Positions 43,201-51,330 of a DNA stretch of 64,000 nt are shown here, piece after piece. The notes beneath the pieces were generated by a model. That model did not search any database and had not been told where the DNA came from. It saw only the letters and a program-made list of their open reading frames with translations. Positions within the stretch are counted from its first letter, which is position 1, and each line of letters opens with the position of its first letter. Both the position numbers and the translations under genes were made by a program. The DNA lies in NCBI RefSeq assembly GCF_026768455.1, contig NZ_JAPPVQ010000013.1, positions 1-64,000 of the forward strand, written 5' to 3'. Origin of the DNA: Candidatus Nitrosotenuis cloacae (GTDB lineage: Archaea; Thermoproteota; Nitrososphaeria; Nitrososphaerales; Nitrosopumilaceae).

Positions 43201-45413
43201 GAGCAAACACCGGTTCAGTCAGCCTTGACAGAACTGTGTACCCAGTACCATGGGGAAGCATTGATGACTTCGCAACACCAACTGACAACACATCACCAGG
43301 CGGAAGAGCAATCTTCCCAGTTCACCTGACTGGTATCGGTACAAACGGTATCCAGGCAACCGAGACACTAGGCGACGGAGCACTGACCATCCACGTACAA
43401 GTGAATGACCCAGACTTTGACACCTCAGCATCCGGTGAAGACAGAATCGCACAAAACGTTACTGGAACCGACAAGGGACCAGTAAAGGTTACAGTATCAA
43501 GAGGCAACTCACAAGTTATCCTCGGATATGCTGGAAGCGATATAGTCAAGAACGGCGTGATGGATGTTGGCGCAGACAACACCGGCGACGGTGTTTCATC
43601 AGTGAGACAACTAGGTCCAATTACAGAGACTTCACCATCAAGTGGAATCTTTGAATTTGACTTGGATGTCTTGTACACTGACGGCCCAGCATCAAGTGCA
43701 TGTCCAGATACAGCAGCGGCACAATATGACTCACTAACAACACCTGGTACCAAGAGCACTGTAACATCAAGATTTGACACCGCAGCATCAACTGGTGACT
43801 ATTGTATCCTACAAGGTGATATCATCACAGTAGAGTACACAGACCCAGCAGATGCATCAGGTGACCAAAATACTGTTACAGACTCAGCAACATTTGACCT
43901 TAGAAACGGCGCATTACAATCTGACAAATCTGTCTACATCATCGGTTCAGACATGATCTTAACCCTGATTGAGCCAGACTTTGACCTAGATAATGATCTT
44001 GCAGAGACATTCGATCTGGATCTCATTGAATGGGATTCAGACGCGGCTACCCTCACAATGGGTAACCTCGGCGGACAATCTGCAGCATTTGACCCAGAGC
44101 CATCAGACTTGAGAGAGACTGGTGACAGCACTGGTATCTTCCAGACCGTAGTCGAGATTCCAAAAGTTCTCGATAACGACAACTTGGAGAGAGGCGAAGA
44201 GATTGTACTAGAATACACCGACTGGGGTCCATCCGGTGCTGACTACGTTGGCCAAGAAGATGAGGACGTCAACTTGACTGTCTTTACATCTAACTTTGGT
44301 GCAACAGTAGAGCTTGACCAAAAAGTATACACCTGGACTGACAAAGTCTACATCACTGTAGTAGCACCAGACCACAACTTTGATAGCAACCTAATCGATG
44401 AAATCGGTACCCAAAGTGCCGACCCATTGAAGGTAGCTACAAGAGGTCACTCTCTTGACAGGTACAAGCTTGTCGAGACAGGTACTGACACAGGAATTTT
44501 CACCGGTGAAGTAATCCTCACAGGATTCGCACACGATGCAAATGATGATGGAACTACAACCGATGCTCCAAACACGACCACACCATTAACTGGCGGCGGT
44601 CCGACAAACGGCTTCTTACAAGCCGATGACGATGACGGTCTAACAGTCTCCTACGAATTCTCGGAGGACGAAACTGTTGTAGGATCTGCATTGATCAGAT
44701 GGAACATTGGTGAAGTTGCATGGTTAGAGGCAAGCTACCCAGCTAGCGGAACAGGCGTAGTAAGAGTCATTGACCCAGATATGAACCTAAACCCAGAAGC
44801 AGTTGATAACTTTAGCACCGACGTATGGTCAGACTCCGACGCAGGAGGAATTGATCTTACTGTAACTGAGACTAATGAGGCAACCGGAATATTCGAAGGT
44901 ACTGTGTTCTTCACAACTACCGACGCATCATCCGGTCACAGACTCAGAGTCGCAGAAGGTGACACAGTCACTGCAGAATATCACGACCAAACATTACCAG
45001 ATCCATACACAAGAGCAGATGAGCTCGATATCACCGGCACCGCGTTTATCGGTACTGTGGTACCACCTCTCGAAAGAGCACCAGCTTCTAACGCGAGGGT
45101 TGTTGACGCCTTCGGCAACACATTAGATGATGTGTCCGTAGACCAACAGGTACAAATCACAGCCGATTTGACAAACGGCCAGGACAGAGAGCAACCATTT
45201 GCATACTTGGTACAGATCCAGAATGAAGACGGCGTAACGGTATCACTCGCATGGATTACAGGTTCATTGTCAGCAGGTCAATCATTCAGCCCAGCATTGT
45301 CTTGGATTCCAACTGAAGCCGGAACATACACTGCAACAGTGTTTGTCTGGGAATCAGTTGACAACCCGACAGCGTTGAGCCCACCTGTATCAGTAGACAT
45401 AACTGTCAGCTAA
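40245..45413 (+). CDS. slaA: S-layer protein
   Basis: A 1722-residue exported protein that I recognise as the thaumarchaeal S-layer subunit by size, the N terminus NNEIGRKITSLTLMTIML, and composition: Asp, Thr and Gly-rich, very acidic and nearly Lys-poor in the second half. A signal peptide runs to about residue 37. At least seven copies of a motif like ETGxxTGIFxG occur near residues 385, 733, 918, 1126, 1289, 1408 and 1540, marking repeated beta-sandwich domains. Many N-x-S/T sequons suggest N-glycosylation. The C terminus (about 1610-1722) is a further Ig-like domain without a membrane helix, so it needs a separate anchor. The gene has its own strong-looking promoter and a T-rich terminator. 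Confidence 0.92.
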   Translation: MNNEIGRKITSLTLMTIMLAAGFSAFAPSTMPEAAAANANLFVSAENSQFQNYFAGPMVIEVVVIDSDIKDTDKGKGEPDVTINGNKLRMAQATDGNWYGYFADRAQAQKADATQAAVGVGGNGTGLDFGVFCSPTSATTIIGPSFTQTVGVAIARQTVTQSGSQGETSTGSSISTTCTSSINSAGLHNNVVRENKTLNRGGTGVTVGQIGVLQSNYWPFIQLYNFNPTGNVVVQYNKGGGVQTTTLKFDTVDQFAKLDLDRTSYPRSAQVHATVTDLQLNIDPTDEDSWTFGTITTNKTTYYSVFTEDGALSRGTGGGISKALTGNLTGLMFEDNGVMVLNKNAQSASGNIVLIQDNADTVLSANDGIVASGTQSISSASQPVTITESGPNTGVFGTYDESDVSVLEITSDAARGKSATIDYNSSPKTILVAFGFASVDIQSGDAEWNSGEDVPVLLTDSDANKNSRADEDLDLNNPDVALIPSLRIGTPFTLGVKGTEGSTTADSILLRNFTESGTTVNQRATALKASVFAKNPTNVVVEGNMTVQKFSDRAILTVNTTDSVGALLVDTKATGADLKKSIFDPRSTSTTKFHGYNLVNIDIRGISSSISNATVYLLNSTSATSILTRQSGTTGAEVELTATSPKVIPIAYNVKPQSLTLVNATHTNVYSDIFGGTTGAGIVDTAKIGYVVNFTRVTIDSTNKPIVIDLFSFGFKNDGTVKADRVNNMIVRIEAEETGDNTSVFEGSLEYVVLNQLNILDSSTYTGLSTIADDPAFIVHQDLDDEESPRVNYNDLGADGVVTQVADQQAAPTHSGVVSFDKPTYKIADTVLVTLEDQDLNTDVDLIDIYTVVNSTGDVADNLVGEAGLFVLTNGDALGRLLDITFDDRTWVDNNDSCTTSLRASGIDVALGSTGFTLIETGSATGIFTGDFQVPSQVCRPADSQTGASKDTSPVNTQGFDLEVNYLDFRDASGQIVEVGDGAGIRANTGSVSLDRTVYPVPWGSIDDFATPTDNTSPGGRAIFPVHLTGIGTNGIQATETLGDGALTIHVQVNDPDFDTSASGEDRIAQNVTGTDKGPVKVTVSRGNSQVILGYAGSDIVKNGVMDVGADNTGDGVSSVRQLGPITETSPSSGIFEFDLDVLYTDGPASSACPDTAAAQYDSLTTPGTKSTVTSRFDTAASTGDYCILQGDIITVEYTDPADASGDQNTVTDSATFDLRNGALQSDKSVYIIGSDMILTLIEPDFDLDNDLAETFDLDLIEWDSDAATLTMGNLGGQSAAFDPEPSDLRETGDSTGIFQTVVEIPKVLDNDNLERGEEIVLEYTDWGPSGADYVGQEDEDVNLTVFTSNFGATVELDQKVYTWTDKVYITVVAPDHNFDSNLIDEIGTQSADPLKVATRGHSLDRYKLVETGTDTGIFTGEVILTGFAHDANDDGTTTDAPNTTTPLTGGGPTNGFLQADDDDGLTVSYEFSEDETVVGSALIRWNIGEVAWLEASYPASGTGVVRVIDPDMNLNPEAVDNFSTDVWSDSDAGGIDLTVTETNEATGIFEGTVFFTTTDASSGHRLRVAEGDTVTAEYHDQTLPDPYTRADELDITGTAFIGTVVPPLERAPASNARVVDAFGNTLDDVSVDQQVQITADLTNGQDREQPFAYLVQIQNEDGVTVSLAWITGSLSAGQSFSPALSWIPTEAGTYTATVFVWESVDNPTALSPPVSVDITVS

Positions 45414-45429
45414 GACTACAAACTAAAAC

Positions 45430-45449
45430 TATCCTTTTTTCTTTTTTTT
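45430..45449 (+). terminator. Poly-T terminator after the S-layer gene
   Basis: A pyrimidine run of about 20 nt, nearly all T, starts 17 bp after the S-layer stop. T-rich tracts terminate archaeal transcription. Confidence 0.55.
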
Positions 45450-45511
45450 GAATACCTAGACAGCGGATGCTGTATCAAAAATATATCTAGCCCGCACCTT
45501 CCATAACTTAC

Positions 45512-46471
45512 ATGAAACTGGCCATAGTTGCGTTCCTTGTAGTAATTTTAGGATTCCAGACGGCATTTGCAGAACTTGACGTATCCACCGACAACCAGGT
45601 GTACTCTCCTGGCAAGCCGATGTTCGTATACGGAAAGGGACTACCAAACGAGGACATTATCCTTAGGATATTTGCACCGGATGAGACCATTGTCACATTT
45701 ACACAGATCACAACTGACAAAAACGGCGACTTTACACTTGACCTGTTTACGTGGCCTGAGGCATCCGTGTCATTCCCGTATGGAACATACCGGGTAGAGG
45801 CAATCAGCACAGCCCAGAACGGGCTATCTGAGAGAATAGACGTAAAGTTTGCCGAGTCCACAAATCTTGAGAGCATCCCAATTACCAGAACGGTAAGCAC
45901 GCTTGTCTTTGCGCCAGAGACTGCCGCAATAAACCAGCCAGTAAGAATCTTTGTGCAGACTACAAGCGACGGACTGCTGGTAGGCGGGCACCCAGACAAA
46001 TTACTTGGAACATCGCACGTGCACCTACCTGACGGGCAGGTGGTCAACCTCTCAGAGTCATTTAAGACCCTGCACCAGGGACTGTACTATGCGGAATACA
46101 CGCCTGTCGCAGAGGGAACGCACGTATTCCACGTCGTCACATTCACGCAAGGGACGATATCCCACGGCTCTGCTGCCACGCTTGTCCTAAAGCAGGACCT
46201 TGGCGGGATATCACAACAAATCATAGAGCTAAACTCTGTACTTGATCAGACCTCAAACGAGCTTGACAACCTAAAATCGGAAATAGAAGGCTTTGGCTCG
46301 TCACTAAACACGGCAAGCGACGACATCGACAAGAGCGTCGACTCCATCACCATTTCGGTAGGAAACATAGAGGCTGCATCAATCCAGCTCAACTCGTTGT
46401 TATTTCCAATAGTTGCATCCATTGCGGTTATAGTTGCCTTGCAGATAGTAATACTTGCAAGAAGAAGATAG
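45512..46471 (+). CDS. Tail-anchored surface protein with coiled coil, possible S-layer anchor
   Basis: The 319 residues have a signal peptide (LAIVAFLVVILGFQTAFA), two beta-sandwich domains (about 20-110 and 125-225), a coiled-coil stretch (about 230-285: SQQIIELNSVLDQTSNELDN) and a C-terminal membrane helix (FPIVASIAVIVALQIVILA) with an RRR stop-transfer tail. This order of beta domains, coiled-coil stalk and C-terminal anchor parallels Sulfolobus SlaB, which holds SlaA to the membrane. It directly follows the S-layer gene. A TATA-like AAAATATAT upstream gives it a separate promoter, and the protease gene follows after 5 bp. An anchor role is inference. Confidence 0.7.
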   Translation: MKLAIVAFLVVILGFQTAFAELDVSTDNQVYSPGKPMFVYGKGLPNEDIILRIFAPDETIVTFTQITTDKNGDFTLDLFTWPEASVSFPYGTYRVEAISTAQNGLSERIDVKFAESTNLESIPITRTVSTLVFAPETAAINQPVRIFVQTTSDGLLVGGHPDKLLGTSHVHLPDGQVVNLSESFKTLHQGLYYAEYTPVAEGTHVFHVVTFTQGTISHGSAATLVLKQDLGGISQQIIELNSVLDQTSNELDNLKSEIEGFGSSLNTASDDIDKSVDSITISVGNIEAASIQLNSLLFPIVASIAVIVALQIVILARRR

Positions 46472-46476
46472 ACGGC

Positions 46477-49400
46477 ATGAAGATGATATTTGCCGTGCTC
46501 TGCGGCATACTGTTCTTATCGTTTGTGGCAAGCTCGCACGCATTTATCGAATCCGAAAGGATCGCGCCACGCCCTGTCATCGTACAAACGCCAGAGATAG
46601 TCCAGATTCCACCAGAGATCACCCAAGACCACAAGCTATCGCGGTATTTGGTGTTCGGCCGCGGCTCGTCTGATGACATACGCGACATTGCACCAAACCA
46701 GATAGCAAGCTCAAACTCGGCAAACGGATTCTTTTCTATAGTGATACTTCCGGACCAGTCCGCATCGGCACTGCACACGCGCGGCTATTCCGTCATGAGG
46801 GACGTCCCGCTTGACTTTCACGCAAACGCGACATTTTCCCAGATGAGCCAGATAAGAAAGGCAACAGGCTCCGAGTCGGCATTTGTAAAATACAACTATA
46901 CAGGCGCCGGAATCAACATAGCTATTGTCGATACGGGAGTGGACTTTTCAAACCCGGACATGCGGCACTCACTTGCAAGGGATCACAACAACCACCCAAT
47001 AATGCTTGACCCGGACGGACAGGGGCTGGTCCTTACAAACGCAACCTTTGCCGCAAACATCAACAAGTTTGGAATCATAGAAAACACCACAAAGCAGTCA
47101 GTAGAAAAGACAAACGAGTCCCTCTCAAAGAACGCAACCTCCACCGTATACGTGACAAAAAACGGAGTCTTTCTCAACCTAAAGCAGAAAAAAGGGACTA
47201 CCATCTCGATGTACAACTCTTTTTTCCCAGTCAGCGGGCCGCTTCCAATCTTTAATGCTACAATTACCGACGACTACAAGATAGGCAAGACCAACCGTGA
47301 CTATATAAAATCCGCAAGCGGAGTCTACCACTTTGGCATGATTTACCAGGGGGCAGTGCAGGGACCGTTTGCAAGCGTGCAGGTCGTGCCGGTGCTGGTG
47401 GTGGACTCGCAGACACCTGGGCTGTACGATACTATAATTCCTGACATGTCAACATCCTGGAAGGACTACACCCGGTTCGACCTAAAAAAGGGGCAAAAGC
47501 CAAACTATGACTTTGACTTTACCGATGAGACTCCAATCAAGCTGGGATCGGGAAACGAGTTTCTAGTATACGACTCTGACAAGAACGGACGACCAGACTA
47601 CTCCGCAGGAACCGTTGGTGCACGCGTACTTGACATATACGGGATAATGTCGCAGAACAAGTCCTCAATAGACAAGGCACTCAAGGCGACAAACGGAACA
47701 CTACTTTTCGGAATGGACCAAAACGGAAACTATTTTGGAGTAATGACTGATTTCGTAGGACACGGAACGTCCAGTGCCGCATCCATATCGTCCAAGGGAA
47801 TAGTCCAGTACGACATTTACAACGACACCAAAAAGTACACCCTGCCCGGAGTTGCGCCAAACGCAAAGATCATTCCAGTAAAGGCGCTGTGGTTTGGCGA
47901 TACCATATACGGCTGGCTGTGGTCCGCAGGATTTGACAACACAAACAGCACCTGGCACTTTAGCGGATCACCGCGAGCCGACATAATATCTAACAGCTGG
48001 GGAATATCCACCTTTCCAACATTCAAGTCCGCCCCCGGAATTGACCAGCTGTCCCTTGTGGCAAGCCTTCTGTCAGTTCCGCAATCACTTGACGAGCGAT
48101 ACCCCGGCGTGGTAATGATATCTAGTGCCGGAAACGCAGGGCACGGATACGGAACAATAGGCATGCCAAACGCGGCGCCATTTGGGATTACGGTGGGCGC
48201 CACAACAAACAACGTCTACGTCGGGTATGGCAGCTTCAAGGGGCAGCCAAGGTTTGGCAATACGACAGAGCATGCAAACGACATGATTGACTTTTCCAGC
48301 AGGGGACCGTCCGTAATAGGAGATCCAAAACCCGACATCGTCGACACCGGCGCATACGGGTTCACACCCGCAAACACGTTAAAGGCAAAGCCAAGCTCAA
48401 AGCAGGAGCCCTTCTCGCTGTTTGGCGGAACCAGCATGGCAGCACCATTAGCAGCAGGCTCTGCAGCCATCTTGATGGAGAGCCTGCACGACAAAAACGA
48501 GGACTATGACCCATTTAAGATAAAAAACATCCTAATGTCAACTGCAACCGACCTGCAAAACGACCCGTACACACAGGGCTCAGGACTCGTAAACTCGTAC
48601 AAGGCGGTAAGCTTTGTCAAAGGCGACGGCGGCATATTCCTAGTATACAACAACTCTACTTATCACAACATAAAGAGTATACTTGACGAGCCTCTGTCAC
48701 AGCTGGACCATACAGTACTTGGAATTGACTCCCTTGTTTTGCGCGACAAACCCCAGTACCAGACAAGCTGGTTTGGCGGACGACTCGTACCTGGAGAAAA
48801 GAGCACCACCACATTTACGATAGAAAACCCAACCAACCAGACTCTTACCATATACATCACACCAAAACACCTCAAGCTGATCTCCGAATCAAAGCTAAAC
48901 TCTACTACAAATCTCAGGCTTGCCGACACATTGTACACAAAGCCCGGAGTGTACAGGCCGGACTATATCAAACTGGAGGACATTAGGTCGCACGACTCTC
49001 TTTTGTCATACTATGAAAACTCCACCATCCCATCCGACTCGTCGCTGATGGTGCTGAACCTCAACTATGCGTTTGGCAACTTTTTAAACAAGACCGAAAA
49101 GATGTATGCTGCAGACACAAAGGTCGCCTCGATATACCTGTACGACTGGGGCGACAAAAACAGGGACAAAAAGGTCTCAAGCGACGAGCTCTCGCTGGTA
49201 AACAGGGGCGGCTCGTGGGGGACTGTTCCAGAGCTGCGAGTCTCCGACCCAAAATCAAAGTTCCAGGACACGCCCCTAGTAGGAGTATACCCGGTCCCCA
49301 CAAGATATTCTTACTGGCTTGGCGACACAAAGAAAAACTCTACATCAATGGACTATACCATATCTGCAAGCCACTTCAAAAAGGAGGACTGGGCCGACAT

Positions 49401-50682
49401 CTGGCTTGAAAGCAGCCTGGTACACGTAAAACCAAAAAGCACATCCCATGTCTCTGCAACAATTACAATACCAGACGATGCAAGACCTGGACTGTACCAG
49501 GGATTCATCGAATTCAAAGGAGAAAACCACACGGTGCACGCTCCCGTGTCGTTTGCAGTTGTGACGCAAGTGCAGCAAAAGGAAAAGCTTGCAGTCATTG
49601 CGGGATCACAAAACAGCATCCTGTACGGAAACGGATACGTCAAGGGAGCATTTGACATGGTAAACAGGTACAACGCAGGGGACTGGCGCCCGTACTATTT
49701 TGACATCAAGGACTCTACAATCAACGCAGCGTCAATTGACATATCGTGGAAGGACCCAGACACAAACCTCTCCGTGTTTGTAATTGATCCCAAGGGGAGG
49801 ATAATCCAGACAAACGCGCCGCCCGGCGTGTTCGGACAGTTCCTTGACTGGCCCACGTCCGACTGGCTTGGCACATCCGTGTTCAGCGAGGGCGGAGGAT
49901 TCTTTCCGGTAAAGAACAAGGATCAGACCTCGACTGTACTGTATGCTCCAATAAACCAGACTGGCACCTACACCCTACTGGTACACGCAACACTGTTTGG
50001 CGGACGGTCCACGACGGAGCCGTATACAGTCCTTGCACAGTTTTCCACACTCCTTGCCGACAACACCCCGCCAAAGATAGCCTTTGACGTACAGGAATAC
50101 CTAAACAAGATACCAGTCCCGCAGATAACCGACGACGGAGAGTTCTCGGCGAGGTATTACCTTGACGACTCTGAAATGCCCCTGCAGGACCTTGACGCCA
50201 TCCCAGAAGGATACCACAAACTGACAATCGAGGCATCAGACGAGTCCGACAATGTATCTTCCAAGACCGTCTTTTTTACACTGGACAGGACCGCACCTGA
50301 TATAGTGATACACTCGCCGCAGAACAACACCCGGGTATCTGGTATTATAGTACTGGACTTTACAGCCGACGGCGACACCCAAGTTATCCTGCCGGACGGA
50401 CAATCCATACAGAACAAGACCAGAATGGAAATAGACACAGGTAACCTCCACGGACCGCACCAAATAGTGGTGTTTGCAACCGACAGGGCGGGAAATTCTG
50501 CCCAAAAAACGATCGCATTTGAGGTATCAGAAAAGCCGGCGACAGAACCAACAAGGCCCCCGGCAAAGGCAGGACCTGACACCAACACCATTTTGCTGAT
50601 TGTGTCCGGCGCGTTTGCGATCGGAGTTACCTGCTTTATCCTACTGACCAACAAGAGTCCCCCAAAAAGGCGCAAAATCTAG
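46477..50682 (+). CDS. Membrane-anchored subtilisin-like serine protease (S8 family)
   Basis: A 1401-residue exported protease. The signal peptide is at 1-23. The catalytic triad is visible as Asp in NIAIVDTGVDF (about 150), His in VGHGTSSAA (about 428) and Ser in GGTSMAAPLAAGSA (about 652), with the oxyanion Asn in SSAGNAGHG. About 275 residues are inserted between Asp and His, more than in ordinary subtilases. The rest is a series of beta domains, ending in HSPQNNTRVSG-type Ig repeats. A C-terminal membrane helix (ILLIVSGAFAIGVTCFILL) and a basic tail close the protein. It is cotranscribed with the anchor-like gene. Processing or turnover of surface proteins is likely but unproven. Confidence 0.9.
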   Translation: MKMIFAVLCGILFLSFVASSHAFIESERIAPRPVIVQTPEIVQIPPEITQDHKLSRYLVFGRGSSDDIRDIAPNQIASSNSANGFFSIVILPDQSASALHTRGYSVMRDVPLDFHANATFSQMSQIRKATGSESAFVKYNYTGAGINIAIVDTGVDFSNPDMRHSLARDHNNHPIMLDPDGQGLVLTNATFAANINKFGIIENTTKQSVEKTNESLSKNATSTVYVTKNGVFLNLKQKKGTTISMYNSFFPVSGPLPIFNATITDDYKIGKTNRDYIKSASGVYHFGMIYQGAVQGPFASVQVVPVLVVDSQTPGLYDTIIPDMSTSWKDYTRFDLKKGQKPNYDFDFTDETPIKLGSGNEFLVYDSDKNGRPDYSAGTVGARVLDIYGIMSQNKSSIDKALKATNGTLLFGMDQNGNYFGVMTDFVGHGTSSAASISSKGIVQYDIYNDTKKYTLPGVAPNAKIIPVKALWFGDTIYGWLWSAGFDNTNSTWHFSGSPRADIISNSWGISTFPTFKSAPGIDQLSLVASLLSVPQSLDERYPGVVMISSAGNAGHGYGTIGMPNAAPFGITVGATTNNVYVGYGSFKGQPRFGNTTEHANDMIDFSSRGPSVIGDPKPDIVDTGAYGFTPANTLKAKPSSKQEPFSLFGGTSMAAPLAAGSAAILMESLHDKNEDYDPFKIKNILMSTATDLQNDPYTQGSGLVNSYKAVSFVKGDGGIFLVYNNSTYHNIKSILDEPLSQLDHTVLGIDSLVLRDKPQYQTSWFGGRLVPGEKSTTTFTIENPTNQTLTIYITPKHLKLISESKLNSTTNLRLADTLYTKPGVYRPDYIKLEDIRSHDSLLSYYENSTIPSDSSLMVLNLNYAFGNFLNKTEKMYAADTKVASIYLYDWGDKNRDKKVSSDELSLVNRGGSWGTVPELRVSDPKSKFQDTPLVGVYPVPTRYSYWLGDTKKNSTSMDYTISASHFKKEDWADIWLESSLVHVKPKSTSHVSATITIPDDARPGLYQGFIEFKGENHTVHAPVSFAVVTQVQQKEKLAVIAGSQNSILYGNGYVKGAFDMVNRYNAGDWRPYYFDIKDSTINAASIDISWKDPDTNLSVFVIDPKGRIIQTNAPPGVFGQFLDWPTSDWLGTSVFSEGGGFFPVKNKDQTSTVLYAPINQTGTYTLLVHATLFGGRSTTEPYTVLAQFSTLLADNTPPKIAFDVQEYLNKIPVPQITDDGEFSARYYLDDSEMPLQDLDAIPEGYHKLTIEASDESDNVSSKTVFFTLDRTAPDIVIHSPQNNTRVSGIIVLDFTADGDTQVILPDGQSIQNKTRMEIDTGNLHGPHQIVVFATDRAGNSAQKTIAFEVSEKPATEPTRPPAKAGPDTNTILLIVSGAFAIGVTCFILLTNKSPPKRRKI

Positions 50683-50688
50683 CAGTAC

Positions 50689-50697
50689 CTTTATAAG
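50689..50697 (+). promoter_or_regulatory. TATA box of the complex III operon
   Basis: CTTTATAAG, 25-33 bp upstream of ATG 50722. Confidence 0.5.
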
Positions 50698-50721
50698 AAA
50701 TTTCCCGACTTCGGAGCTTGA

Positions 50722-51330
50722 ATGTCTCAGCAGGGTAGTACCGGGGTAAACACGCTATCTCGGAGGGATTTTCTAAAGTTGATGGGCGCCGCAGGCACGG
50801 CACTAACATTTGCGCCCTTTGTCCCGTGGGGCAAGTTCATGCCAAACCCGGATTCCGCAAAACTAGAGAAGGTGCCAGTCATTTTACCTGACGGCAACCA
50901 GGCAAACGTTAACACTTTTCCAGTAAATCATGCAGAGGTAATCACGTATCCTCAGACAGGAGACAGAGTCCTTGACGAGGAGGCATTTAGAAAATGGCAG
51001 TTCATCAGGCTGCCTGACGAGCTTGGAGGGCAGACTGCCGAAGCAAGCTCGTTTAGGGCGTATAGCATGGTGTGCCTTCACCTGTGGTGCCTCTGGAAGT
51101 ACTGGCCGCAGGAGGGACGAAAAAGGGGCGAGTGCCCGTGCCACGGAAGCATGTACAATCCGATGACCGGCACCGCGTTTGCAGGACCTGCATCATTGCA
51201 GGCACCGCCGTCAAACACACTTGCGACCCTTCACCTGGAGGCGGACGCAAAGGGGGACTTGTGGATCCTTCCGGCAAAATTCACACCAAACGAGAATGGA
51301 GTAGTGGGGTATGGCCGTTTCATTAAGTAG
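50722..51330 (+). CDS. Rieske iron-sulfur protein of complex III
   Basis: The 202 residues carry a Tat signal (SRRDFLKLMGAAG; R14, R15) that also serves as membrane anchor. The [2Fe-2S] ligands are in C118-L-H120 and C138-P-C140-H141, with the supporting disulfide cysteine C123. The protein accepts electrons from quinol and passes them on in the bc1/b6f-type complex. Its 3' end overlaps the cytochrome b gene by 20 nt, so the two are translated together. Confidence 0.95.
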   Translation: MSQQGSTGVNTLSRRDFLKLMGAAGTALTFAPFVPWGKFMPNPDSAKLEKVPVILPDGNQANVNTFPVNHAEVITYPQTGDRVLDEEAFRKWQFIRLPDELGGQTAEASSFRAYSMVCLHLWCLWKYWPQEGRKRGECPCHGSMYNPMTGTAFAGPASLQAPPSNTLATLHLEADAKGDLWILPAKFTPNENGVVGYGRFIK

